64,000 nt of DNA from Adiantum capillus-veneris (lineage: Eukaryota; Streptophyta; Polypodiopsida; Polypodiales; Pteridaceae). Of this stretch, positions 26,067-37,423 are shown in pieces; within the stretch, counting starts at the first letter, position 1; the number at the start of each line of letters is the position of its first letter. Position numbers and translations under genes: made by a program. The notes beneath the pieces are model-generated. The model was not told where the DNA came from and did not search any database. It saw only the letters and a list, made by a program, of their open reading frames with translations. The stretch lies in assembly GCA_014529385.2 (NCBI GenBank), contig CM043949.1, positions 112,673,977 to 112,737,976 of the forward strand, in the 5' to 3' direction.

Positions 26067-26182
26067 GGTCCTAACGAGGGGTTCCCACCATGGGGGAAAA
26101 AGAGAGTGAGAGAGGATGTAAGGTTGTGAGGGAGGGTGAGAGGGGATAGATAGGGTGTGTGGTGGTGTGTGGGGAAGGGAAT

Positions 26183-26224
<42 letters not shown>

Positions 26225-26394
26225 AGTGAGAGGTGAAGATAGGGGGGGGGGGGGGGTGAGGGGTTGGAATATAAAGCTGGTGGTCCGCCAAGGTTGGGAA
26301 AGAAAACAGGGCGGAGTATAAGGCCGAAGAGGGTGTGGACGAGAGGGGAAGATGGGTATAATATGGCGGCCCGCCGGGGCTGGGGTGTGGACGA

Positions 26395-26451
<57 letters not shown>

Positions 26452-26764
26452 ACAATATCTATGGCGGCCCGCTAGAGGGTGTGACAGAGGCATCTCATCT
26501 TTTGCGCTCACTGGGCCTGGTGATGCAGTGGCAGAGTAAGTGAGAGAGAGAATTGGCGAAGCCGAGCAATAGGAGAGAGTCCGTCTTTTGGCGATAATGG
26601 AGGAGTGTGGCCAATTTGGTGACGCCCTACTAGTGGTTAAGCTTAGAGGGGGTGGTGAATGGTAAAGAGCTTCCTTTTTTGTTTTTGTTTTCTCTTCTTT
26701 GATAATATGCCTTCCCTTCTTGGGGTATGGTTCTCGTGGTCGCGGTTTCGAAAACCAAGCGTCA
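24493..26764 (-). repeat. E1 5' LTR
   Basis: This is the right LTR, 2.27 kb, homologous to 15433-17800. It shares the same arrangement of AG/GA tracts (26016-26063, 26185-26222, 26397-26448). Tract lengths differ from the partner LTR, and its equivalent of the long GT tract is short. Confidence 0.93.
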
Positions 26765-28150
26765 ATGACAAAAATAAAAATAAAAATCACTACATCACAT
26801 TTAGTAGTGTAATGAAACTAAACGCCAAAGGAAAGCCAAGGCAAGAAAAGAAGTAAGAAATGGATAGTCGACCATGTCTTTTATAGGGAGACGAAAAGTC
26901 TTTCGGCTTTCCATTTCCAGTGGCTTTTCATTTCTTAAACTCATCCTTTACTTCCGCATTCGATATCTTTTGAAAAGATTTTGATTTTTCTAAGGAGTAT
27001 CCCTAGACAAGAAGTTAAAGCTTAGATGGTTTGGAGTTGGCAAAGAAAGTGGGGATTGGAAACAGAAAGAAATGCTTTTATGCCAATGAGTGAGCATAAA
27101 CAAAACCTCTTAAGATCTAAACAAAGAAGGAACCCACCTTGACGGACTAAAAAATGAATACCCTCAGGGGACCAGCAATAGTTTCCAATCAAATTTCCTC
27201 ATCTTGGTCGCATGCAATCAATCTTAAGCTGCCCGTGTGAACATACAAAATTTACCCAAGTGGAATCACAATGAACCGAGTGCAAACATGTGGAATATGT
27301 GGTAGCTCCAAGCTCTTCTCAAGTTAGATAAAAAAACTCAAAGAAATTAGCTCATGTGGGTGCCAAAAGAGCAGTACTACACATCCTATGTGAGACAACA
27401 TCGGCATTGCAACCTGTCCTAAATACATGTCACAATCTATAATTAATTAATGCTCTAAACTACGGTCCTCGATTGATGCAGGCTCACCAACCACTCTCTT
27501 TAACCAACCAGACACTAAAAACTTTCCTATCATTTGTCAAAATAAGAATCATTTGCCAATTTTTACAGTAAATTTTGTAAAAACCGGTTCTATTCAAGGC
27601 AAGCTCCAAATTAGCGATGGTTAGCCAGTTAAAATACACGGTAAACTTGGCAATCTTACCGATCCCAAAAATGGTCAAAATCGAATAGTGCTAGTCTAAA
27701 CGCATGTATATTTCAACCATACAGCATCATCTGTCAAACAATTGAATAATGCTAGTCCAAAAGCTGAACAAACCTTTGGAAGAATTTATCGTAACATTTC
27801 TTGAATAAATGTGATGTATTAAAGTAAAAATTTCAAATTTTTCCCAAATTGGCGGTATATGAGCTATTTGTGAGTGACTTGCTGCAGCTAAGCCACCATC
27901 CTGGAAGTTTCTGTACAGTGTATGAATGCCCATACGGCATACGTTATGTACAATGACAGTAAGATACAACACATCATACAATATCAAATGGTTTTTAAGA
28001 GCTTTTTAAAACACACCATATGAATCTAAACCGTACTATATAGATTGTAATACATTGTATCTTCCTATACAAAACCATACCATACTTTACGATACGACTG
28101 TACAATGACAACTTTGGTCACAGTACCTATTGTTAGCATTTCAAATGTAA
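26765..28150. other. AT-rich region without recognised gene
   Basis: This is the right flank of E1. No domain-bearing frame, RNA gene or repeat family is recognised. It may be distal 3' flank of the putative gene whose last exon lies at 28408-28623. Confidence 0.5.
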
Positions 28151-28407
28151 GATAAACCTCTGCATAAACCCAAAACCTCCTCTTCTGAATTTCCTTATTA
28201 TTAGCAGCACATACTAAAACCATCGAAGCGTGTTCAGCTTTACTTCATCTTTTTCTCTTTTCTGTATAGACCTCAAGGGCTTCAATAATCAGCTTCTGAT
28301 CATCTTCAACAGCCCAAAAAAGGAATCTATGTCTCAATTACAAGGGCGTAACAGCTATTAACTTTCACTCTTTGCTTGGCTTCTTCAAAGGCAAAAGAGC
28401 TCCCGTG

Positions 28408-28623
28408 TTATTGGTGTCTCAAATGATCCACATTAGTGTATGATGCCTGCACTTCAACATGATCTCCCTCCTTTTCTTCCTCAATTCCCATCTCTACATG
28501 CTTGTCATCTTTATCTTCCATGGCTTTCCAAGTCAGTTTTTGAAATTTCTCATTTAGAGCTGTAATTCCTCTCTCTACTGGTTCCACCGCTTGGGATACC
28601 GTCACTTTAACATCTTGTACGAC
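28408..28623 (-). CDS. Putative terminal exon of an unidentified host gene
   Basis: On the - strand, a T-rich tract ending TTTTTTATGGCAG at 28624 looks like a plant 3' splice site. It is followed by 71 in-frame codons and a TAA stop. The peptide starts VVQDVKVTVSQAVEPVERG, has a heptad-like middle (ALNEKFQKL) and an acidic tail (EEEKEGDHVEVQ), and ends HLRHQ. Composition is gene-like and unlike the microsatellite or transposon frames around it. About 250 bp of plausible 3' UTR lies to the left. Earlier exons would lie at higher coordinates, beyond or among the LINEs. I do not recognise the protein family, and this could be a chance open stretch. Confidence 0.4.
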   Translation of the reverse strand, partial: VVQDVKVTVSQAVEPVERGITALNEKFQKLTWKAMEDKDDKHVEMGIEEEKEGDHVEVQASYTNVDHLRHQ

Positions 28624-28683
28624 CTGCCATAAAAAATCAAAAATCAGCACAAGCTTAACATTTAATTAAATTTCAATGAACAA

Positions 28684-29150
28684 ACTTTTTTTTTTCTCTT
28701 AGAGAGTGAAAAGTGCCCAGACCATCGACAAAAAGAGACAACAGAAAGCCAGCAGTCCAACAACCAACAGAAACCCAAAAAGACCCACCCACAAAAGAAA
28801 AATTAGAAAACACATAAATAGCAATACAAAAAACACAACACAACACAAACACCAAGATGCAAGGAGGGAAGTTGTCGGTGAATCCCAACTTAAAAAGCCA
28901 GCAGTCCAACAACCAACAGAAACCCATAAATTAGCAAACACGTAAATAGCAATACAAAAAACACAACAAAACACAAACACCAAGACGCAAGGAGGAAAGT
29001 TGTTGGTGAATCCCAAAAACTTAAAAAAGCTAGCAGTCCAACAACCAACAGAAACCCATAAAGACCCACCCACAAAAGAAAAAATTAGAAAACACGTAAA
29101 TAGCAACACAAACACCAAGATGCGAGGAGGGAAGTTTGGGGGGGCCAGTC
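28684..29150 (-). repeat. Three tandem copies of a ~140-bp module, LINE-tail-like
   Basis: The phrase CAGCAGTCCAACAACCAACAG occurs, allowing one change, at about 28750, 28898 and 29030 (spacing 148 and 132). Each copy is followed by AAACACAACA-rich sequence and AAGATGCAAGGAGGGAAGTT. A poly(T) tract at 28686-28696 on the left suggests the A-tail of a - strand LINE 3' end with an internally repeated 3' UTR, as in LINE-E and LINE-H. No RT remnant is attached. Identity as a LINE tail is inference. Confidence 0.5.
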
Positions 29151-29159
29151 ACTTAAGCC

Positions 29160-29163
<4 letters not shown>

Positions 29164-29251
<88 letters not shown>
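29164..29251. repeat. (AG)n microsatellite abutting a LINE tail
   Basis: About 44 uninterrupted AG units end exactly where the GAAAT-repeat tail of LINE-A begins. The same adjacency occurs at 48279-48288 and 63555-63602. Confidence 0.95.
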
Positions 29252-29254
<3 letters not shown>

Positions 29255-32200
29255 TGAAATGAAATGTTATATTAACGTCTTCAAAAGGCCAAAGTGACCT
29301 ATGAGACCAGGAAGTTACAATGCGGTGTATCTGATATCAAGTCAGATTAACAAAATAAATTAAACTAGGGATAACAAGATATAAATACTGCGGAATCCTA
29401 AACTAAGCGGATAGGTGTGAAAGGCAAAAGCCGAAAGGCGTGAATCGTGTGAACTGAGCTATACAATGTGTAGACAATTTGGGAGGGAAGTAGAAATCTA
29501 TCTGCATAGAGATCCATCTTCATCTGCACTCTAGACGACGAAAAAGTATGGCTCGAATCCTTTGCTGTAGCCTCCTTCGAAACTGTGTAGCTCCTCTTCT
29601 CCATTGGGGTTGTCTAGATCTCCCTAGCTCCAATGCACGGTCTATTAGAATGCCCGTAGTCCGGGTAGACCTCTCCACTGTTGGTTGCTCCTCTGTCTGT
29701 TCTTCTGGGTGTACAATATCTAGTGTAAAGAAATCTGTGATCTATCTCTGGGGTTGTCTCTCTTCAGCTCTCCTCAATAAAGTTTCTCTATGCCTGTGTA
29801 GCTCAAGTAGATATAGCCCAAGACATCTCTGATCCTCATAACTCATGACCCTAGATAGTGGCCCGAAACCTTCTCTAAATAGACAATGAAAACGGCCTCG
29901 TATCTCATAGTACACTGTGCAATGACATATGTAGTGTACCTCTGTCTCTGGCTCTAGATGGCATAAGCGGCATATCCTGCTATCTGCTGGTGTCCCTCTA
30001 AATCTGCCAATCTCAATCTTCAGCTGATGTGAGGACGTGCGTATCTGGCCAATGGCACATCGGATACCATGAGAAAGATGCTTATCCATATAGCTAGGTC
30101 GAATCACAAACCCATCCTCCGTGAGGTGGAGAAAATGCTCTCTATAGAAAGCCGTCTTTGTGCCCAACTCCTGTATCGGATCTATCCATGTCCTCCTAGT
30201 GTCCAGCTGAATCAGATCCTGACGAATGAGTCTATTAATCTCTACCCGCGTCAAAGACCTCAAGGGTGCCTGTAGAGAGTATTAAAAAGGAGGCAACTTG
30301 TCCATGGTGAAACCATGTCTCTGAAACCATGATGCCATCTGTGCATACCAGCATGATGTATCCCCATTAAGAGCTAATTGCCTGGAGGACTCTAGAGCCA
30401 CCCTGGCATATCTGTCTCCGGTAGTATCCCACAGACTGTAAACAAAGGAGACTGATCTAGTCAGTGCCTCAATCACCATAGGGGGAGCAGCTAATTCCGC
30501 TCGAATGATATCATGCGGTACGGAAGCCTTGGCTCTGATCAGCCGAGAGATCATAGATACCAGGGGCTTCTCCATACCCCTCCAACCCTCCTGGCCTACA
30601 GAAGGTCCCCAAACCTGCACCCCATATAACATAGTAGAGGCAACCAGAGTATCAAAGAGCCATAACTTTGTCCTGGGTTCCTGGAACTGAACTTGCGAAC
30701 ACATCCTCTCCATTCCTCCCACAGCTGCACCAGCTCTGGTTAGTCTAGTCTCTGCCGCTCTTTTCAAGGAAAATCTCGGCCCAGTAAAGACTACCCCCAG
30801 GTAAGTGTATGCATCTGTATATTCCACAGTCTCTTGACCATACTTGAAAGTAGGTATTGATCTCCTGACCCATTGCGGTGTGGTGTTAAACACCATAACC
30901 TTGGTTTTACCTAGGTTTACACACAATCCACTATCCTATGCAAAACTGCGTAGTGCATCCAATTGTCGTTGCATACCTTCTGGTGAATCAGATATCAACA
31001 CAATATCATCAGCATAAAGCAACAATGGGATCCACGTCCCTGCCAGCTGTGCACCTTTGTCACCCTCTCTGTCGATGTAATCAGACACCTCATCAACATA
31101 CATACCAAATAGCGTAGGAGACAATGGGCAGCCCTGTTTCACTCCAATAGTAGAGTGAATTAAATCAGATACCCCTTCCGGAGTGCGTACATGCCCCATC
31201 ACTGATCTGTACAAAGCCATAATCCCCCAAATCACCTCTATGGGTACCCCCATCTCCTGTAATTTGCGCATCAATCGAGCTCTTGGTACCAGGTCAAATG
31301 CTTTACGAAAATCCACAAAGCTACAATAGATCCATCTCCCATGTGCTCTGCCCTCCTCAATGATGGCCCTGAGTGTCAGAATATGATCAAGAGTGGAGAA
31401 ACCCCTCCTGAAGCCAGCTTGACCCTTCGCTCGTACACCCTCGCCCTCTGCCCAATTACTCAAGTGTTGCTCCAGGATAGATGCATACAACAGTGCCAAT
31501 GTGTGTCCAACCATAATAGTGCGGTAGTTCCCAGGCTCTGTAGGGTCACCAGCCTTGAAGATAGGCACAATATTAGACAGCCTCCAAGTCTCAGGTAATC
31601 CCTCACACATGGCACGATTGAACAACACTGCGAGAACCTCCATCAGCATATCCCTGGCATGTATAAAGTGCTCCGCTACTAGACCGTCATGATCATATGC
31701 CTTCCCGGTCTTCATCCTGTCGATGGCCCTTTGTACCATCTCAGGTGTAAAGAAAGTGCTTGTAGCTGGGCAAGGCTTGGTAGGGTCTCGAAGGGGTTCC
31801 TGTCCAGGAACTGTATATAATGATGTCGCATATTGGCCCCACACCTCAGGTGAAGTAATCACTGGGGGAGGGGAGTGTTCATGGAAGAGTCGCCATGCCT
31901 CTCCTGAGTCCCTACTCAAGAACATCTGATACAAGTCTCGCTCCATCTGAGCTAGGTAAGCTCGCTTCTTCCGTCGCATAAGGCGCCGGAAAGCAATCCA
32001 GGACTGTCTGTAAGTGATGAATCCTAAAAGAAGATCGTTCTGAAGCTAGGCTCTCATCTCTCTGCACTCCTTATCATACCAACTATTCTAGGGCATGCTC
32101 CCAGAATGTCGTCTCTTGCCCGGGTGAGTGTGTGGGTACGCCACTGATGCAGCCCCATGCACTGTCTCAGTCAATAGAGTGGTGCACTGCTCCACTGAGA

Positions 32201-33172
32201 GGCATGTACCATTTGTGCCAGCTGGGCCTTTCAATAGACGGTCCCAGATCTCCTCTGAATAAACAAAATCAGTCTCTGGTGTGAATGTATAGCTGGTGTG
32301 TGACTTGCCTCCTGATGTCTGGGTTGTACTAAACTGAAATTTAATGGATAGTGTCAAGAGAGCATGATCTACTGCTATGCCCATTGGCTTGGCTCACACT
32401 GTGAAATCCTGGATGCAGGGGACAAAGCTCGGTTGTGTCATAACATAATCCAATGTACTGGCCCCATGTCCATGTGGAAAGCATGTGAAACCAGCTGCTC
32501 TAGGAAATCGCTGTAAGCCATTAAGTATGGCTAATCCATGTGTAGTCGTCATTTCCATGAGGTATCTCCCATACTCCGTTTGCTCGCTGTCATCTGAGCA
32601 TCTGTCAAGTCCCAACTCACCCACATCCAGCTCTCTAAGCATCTCATTTGAAGTGTCGTAGAAGACTGTCTGCGAGTTGCCCGTTCGGGCATTGAAGTCC
32701 CCTAGGAGAATGATATCACCCTCCCTAGAGAACTCCCAAATGTCATCATCTAGGATAGAGAAAGGCGACTGCCCTCTGGATGCGGCATACATTGATGTAC
32801 TGGGAGGAAAGTAACATATGGCAATATATAGGAACTGGCCTGCGTCAGCTCTCAATCTCACCCACATATATCTAGCATGATCATCTCTTCGTACAATATG
32901 CAGTAATGGTTGTAGTTCCTCTCTAAATAGCACTGCTACTCCTCTTGAGCCTCTACTCCCATGCTCAGATCTCGCATTTGTCCTGTGAGCTGTTTCCCAT
33001 CTGTATCCCACCACATGTGGCATTACCTGTCCAGGGGCCGGATGAGTCTCTGAGAAGAACACAATATCCTTGTCTTTGAAACTCTCCTCAAATGCACCCA
33101 CGTCCAATCTCATAGACCCGTTACAATTCCAGGTAGCCATCTTCAGTGTGGTCCCATATGTCTCACACTTTG
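29252..33172 (-). mobile_element. LINE-A: 5'-truncated non-LTR retrotransposon
   Basis: This is a 3.9 kb LINE on the - strand. The 3' end at 29252 is a short ATTTC repeat (GAAAT on the + strand) and not poly(A). Going 5', it has a ~0.45 kb 3' UTR, a C-terminal zinc knuckle, reverse transcriptase and an APE-type endonuclease. ORF1 is missing: the element stops just upstream of the endonuclease start, where the 3' part of LINE-B begins. It belongs to the same family as LINE-B, D/F and G. RT motifs (FVDFRKAFD, IGVKQGCPLSPTLFGMY, YADDIVLI) place it outside the L1-like LINE-E family. I cannot assign the clade further by eye. Confidence 0.92.
29742..33140 (-). pseudogene. LINE-A ORF2 (endonuclease-RT), one frame with in-frame stops
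   Basis: The frame starts at MATWNCNGS (about 33140). The APE endonuclease has FSETH, ILLGDFNARTG and TLDYVMT (about 32400-33140). A WYDKEC linker lies near 32075, RT spans about 30850-31540 with YADD near 31020, and a zf-RVT-type knuckle CRLCHLEPETEVH...C lies at 29919-29972. All segments lie in a single reading frame. It is interrupted only by nonsense codons at about 32394 (TGA), 32088 (TAG), 32046 (TAG), 30936 (TAG) and 30282 (TAA), with no frameshift seen. The enzyme would nick target DNA and prime reverse transcription, but this copy cannot make the full protein. Confidence 0.88.
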
Positions 33173-34045
33173 TATCAGACCAAAAAGTTATAATGTGATG
33201 GATCTGATACAAAGTCAGAGTAACAAGATGACAAAAATGAAATGACAGACTGACAAAATAGAATACTAAGGAATCCTAAACTGCTAGGTGTGAACTAAGC
33301 AGCTAACTGGGATATCTGGATGACAAGAGATCCAGCATCGATCGCTGGCGGATCTCATCAATCTCCCCCCATGGTCAGTAGTCTGACCGAGTGTCGTGCA
33401 TGTCGGGCAAAGTGATCGAATCCTCTGATGCAACCTCCGTCGATGCTGTGTAGTCCTCCGCAATCGTGGGCGTCTAGATCTCCCCAGCTCAGTCACTCGG
33501 TCGATCAGTGTGCCTCTAGTGTGAGGCAACGATCTCTACTGTGGTAGTAACTCCTCCGGGTGTCCAGTGGCAGCTCTAAAGAAGTCTGTAATCTGTCTCT
33601 AAGACTGGCTAGCTTCTCCTCTCATCAAGCTCTCTCTGTGTCTGCGCAGCTCGAGAAAAAATAAACCCAAGCATCTCTGATCCTCGTACCGCATGACTCT
33701 GGAGAATGGTCCAAAGCCCTCTCTGAACAAGCAATGGAAGCGGCATCGTATCTCGTAGTAGACGGGGCAGTGGCATTGTAGTGCAACTCTGTCTCAGGTT
33801 CGATGTCACACAGGAGGCATGTCCTGGCCTCTGCTGATACTCCGCTGTATCTCCCAGTCTCAATCCGCAGTTGGTGTGAAGATGTGTGTATCTGGCCAAT
33901 AGCACATCGTATCCCATGAGACAAGTGGGTGTCCATGTATTTGGGCCTCATCACAAAACCATATACCGTAAGTTGGAGGAGATGCTCTCTGTAGAAAGCC
34001 ATCTTCGTGCCCAGCTCATGTGCTGGCTGTATCCATGTCATGATT
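33173..34045 (-). mobile_element. LINE-B: 3' fragment of the LINE-A family
   Basis: This carries the 3' UTR and C-terminal part of ORF2 of the same family. GATCTGATACAAAGTCAGAG near 33200 matches LINE-G, and the peptide WIQPAHELGTKMAFYREH matches the corresponding LINE-A segment. The knuckle region (CLLCDIEPETELHY) lies near 33800. It is truncated at about 34045 before RT. The final ~50 bp of tail present in LINE-A and LINE-G is missing at the junction with LINE-A, so the junction may be a recombination or deletion point, not an intact insertion end. Confidence 0.85.
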
Positions 34046-34145
34046 GTGCGGTGATCTTGTTTGTGAGTGTGGTGTGATGTTCTAGCACTTTGGCAAGATA
34101 GATGCCTAGTGCTACTGGAGAGGGATGTGTTCTTGAGAGAAGCTC

Positions 34146-37100
34146 CTAAAATGTAGTACATCCTTGAATAAGTTGAGGAAAGTCGACCCGAATGTGCGCA
34201 TATGCTAGACATTCAAGGGTTACATGTGCCTCATTTTCCAATGAATTCAAGTTGCATTGAGTGCATCTCCTCATGTTTGCATCAATATTCAGCCATCCTC
34301 CGGTTTCACTTTTGAGCATATGTGATCTTGTCCTCATCAAGGTGATGGCCCGTCTCGCACGGTAGGACATGGGTGTCCTGATATGTATTTGGGTTTCCCC
34401 GGTTTTGTATTCTTCCCAGTATCGTGTGTTTATGTGCTTGCAATAGTATTCAAACTTGGACCTGTGCATTGCATTCTTTCATTTGCTATGAAGGGCCTCA
34501 AGTAATTGTAGTTCAAAATTCAGCTTGTGCTCATGCTCGGTACCTTCCTCTACATGCATGTCCACATTCCAGTTAGAGAACCATTTCCTAATGTCCTCAA
34601 CAAGGCTAGAGGTGAGAAACTTGCTTTTGTGGTTCTTTTGCGGCTTAGATCCTACCTCCCATGCTATGTGAGGCAAACGGTTATTAGGCATCAACTTCAC
34701 CTTCAAGAGATATCTATGCATTCTTTGCAAAGCAAGCATTTCCAATGCTCTTTGTCTAGTCTCCAATAGCATCACTGAGTATGTTGTTGTGGGTTTTATC
34801 CCCATATGTCTACATAAGAACTTTTTTGAATTTTCTCAATGTCATTCCATGTGCTGGCCGGAATACTTGGTCCCCATACCTCTACCCCATACAATAGCGT
34901 TTGGACCACACACGCATTGAAAGCCATGGACTTTATTTCCCACCTAGTGACGCTTTGTTTGCACATGTTTTCAAACTCGTAATACCTTGCTTGTCCTACC
35001 TCAATTCTTGTTTTTACACATTGCCCCCATCTATGATTCGAAGGTATAATGATGCCCAGGTATTTAAAGTTGTCAACTGCTTGAATCTCTTGCCCATCAT
35101 ACATAAGGGCGGGCTGATCCTTTGATTTGTGTGTACAAGTCGCCATACATTTTGTTTTTGTGACAATCACTGGGAGTCCTGTAGCTTCGTAGAAAGCATG
35201 TACCGCATCCAAAAGTTTTTGCAAAAGACATATGCCATGCGCTAAAAGAACCACATCATCTACATAAATGAGGAGTAGCAAAGTAATGAGGCCTATGTTT
35301 GGTGCATCTTCATTATCTTGCGTCGTTTGGCATATAAAGTCCTCAAGCTCATCTATGCATAGCCCAAATAATGTTGGAGACAAAGGACACCCTTGTTTGA
35401 CACCTATTGTGCTAAAAAACTCTTTGGAGAAGCTTGTTTGCGTTTTCACTTTACATCGAACCGCATGGTATAGGCGTGTCACCGCAACCCTCAAATGCAT
35501 GGGAACCCCAATGGTCTCCATGCGGGACCATAACCCATGACGAGATACCGTATCAAACGCTTTCTTAAAGTCCACAAAACAGCAATATATAGTTTCCCCT
35601 TTGAGTCGCGCCTCTTCCATCATAATCCGGATTGTAATCAAGTGGTCTATGGTACTATGTTTTGCTCTAAAACGTGCTTGACCGATAACCCTCTTTCCAC
35701 TGTTTTCAGCCCATGTGCTATTATCTTTTTCTATCAGTCTCCCAAAAAGTTTTTCCATGCAAGAACCCACCATGATGGTGCGGTAGTTCGTGAGTAGGTT
35801 ACGGTCTCCTCCTTTAAACAAAGCTTTGACACAATTCTCTTGCCAATCTTCAAGCATACCTTGGTGAATAGCTTGATTCATCATGCAGTGTATCCATTTC
35901 TTAGCTTCATTACCCGACCATTTCATCATTTCGGAGTTGAAGTGCAAAATGTCAGAGGCTTTCCCAGTGGCTAGTTTTTTCAAACCTCTCATAGCCGCTG
36001 CAAAAGTTATAGGTTCCTTAGCGTCAACCTAAATTTCAGCATTCATCATTATTTGAGCATCGGTGGGAGCATAGAGTGTTTGTGCATATACATACATTTC
36101 GTCCATGCTGAAATTTTCCAGCATATCCTCCTTATTACCTTTCATGTTGCGCCATGCTTTCTTGGGTTCTTTCTTAAATCGAATCACCTCTTGCTCCTCA
36201 TTCAAAAGTTCATGCATCCTTCTCTTTTTCCTTTTCAACATTCTGTATTCCTTGGCTGCATTTTCCCACTCCTTCGTGGACTTATTGAAGCACTTTAGCT
36301 TGCGTTTGGTTGCTTTACACTCTTCATCAAACCAGGGTTAGACCCTTCACTTGTTGTTGGTCTCTTTTAGATCACCCCATAGTGACCTTTGCTGCTTCTT
36401 CTATTGCTTGACGAAAGGTAGCCCAATTTTCTGAAATGTTCTGAGACACGCATTGTCTACTCAATAGGCTGTCCAAAAAAGTGGCATAATCAAATTTCTT
36501 TGTAACCTGCATTCGATATGCCCAACTTGTCGCCTTTTGGAGGCGTTGTGTAGGCATGTGTGGGAGGTCTAGACGTACATGAATTGGAGTATGGTCCGAG
36601 TTCGGTGACCGAGCGCCAATTTTAAAGTGTCCAATTAAATCCAATGCATTGTGGCTAACTAACGCATAATCATTAGTGCTTCTTCCATGGTTTGATGTAT
36701 AGAATGTGTATGCTCCGAAGCTTGCAAATTTCTTGGTGCCATTCATGACTACAAGTTGCATAGAATTCATCATAGATATGAGGTGATCGCATGAGCATCT
36801 ATCCCACATTGCATCTAATACAAGATCGCCATCTTTGTCTGCGGGATGGATTGAGTAGTCAACCAATTGAGCCTGTATGTTGGCTATGCGAGCATTAAGA
36901 TCCCCGAGTATCATCACTGCCCCCCTTTGGTGTGTAGTTTGCAATATCTGCATATAAGTCAGCAAACGGGTCATTCTTGGAGAGATTATGCAAATCATAG
37001 AACACGGATTCCCGATGTGGGATATAACATCCCGTAATGAACATCGACCTCCCTAATGTACATATCTCAGCCTATATGTATCGTTTGTGTTCATCTATCT

Positions 37101-37350
37101 TGCATATCTTAACCTGATTTTGCATTTCCTCCTTGTACATTATAGCAACACCCCCTTGCCCGCGCATCTTGGTGCCAGGCCACCAAACCGAGTGTGTAAT
37201 ATATCCTTGAATACTTGGCAGTCTACATTTGTCCTGTTCCCACGTTTCAAGTAGAAAAAGTATGTCTTGCTTGTGGTAGAACCTCTGTCAATCCTTCCCC
37301 TTTGTGCCAAGGGAAACCTCGGCAATTCCACTTGTAACGTGTATGTTCGT
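34146..37350 (-). pseudogene. LINE-C ORF2 (endonuclease-RT), decayed
   Basis: The endonuclease carries LLETWE (about 37240), MILGDLNARIAN (about 36900) and STNDYALVS with NSDHTPIHV (about 36590-36680). A basic linker (MLKRKKRRM) shares a frame with RT and is separated from it by a stop at about 36029. RT has NYRTIMVGS near 35800 and the catalytic YVDD near 35270. After RT the frame changes near 34800, a further stop lies at about 34479, and the zinc knuckle follows at about 34250. There are at least two frame changes plus stops, so it is not functional. Confidence 0.85.
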
Positions 37351-37423
37351 GGTCCCATGGGTTTCCCCCTGTCATGCTTCTCGTGATGTTGCCCTTGTGG
37401 GGGTGTTCTTTTTCATTCGTTCT

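Larger units (their letters stand above)
15433..26764 (-). mobile_element. E1: Ty3/gypsy Tat-lineage LTR retrotransposon (fossil)
   Basis: An 11.3 kb element on the - strand has long direct LTRs (15433-17800 and 24493-26764) that start TGACGG and end CGTCA. Reading from its 5' end (right side), the parts are: 5' LTR, a candidate primer-binding site at about 24475-24490 (TGGTGCCCCCCACTG on the - strand), an extra upstream reading frame (about 23598-24193), gag (about 21804-23070), protease and reverse transcriptase with RNase H (about 19640-21640), a second archaeal-type RNase H plus integrase (about 17834-19630), a purine-rich tract (GATGGGAGGGC), and the 3' LTR. Two RNase H domains and the extra 5' ORF are marks of the Tat group. 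I see no clean 5-bp target duplication (AATGG on the left, ATGAC on the right). It is broken, with at least a few breaks. LTRs differ by roughly 5-11% by eye, so it is moderately old. Confidence 0.92.
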
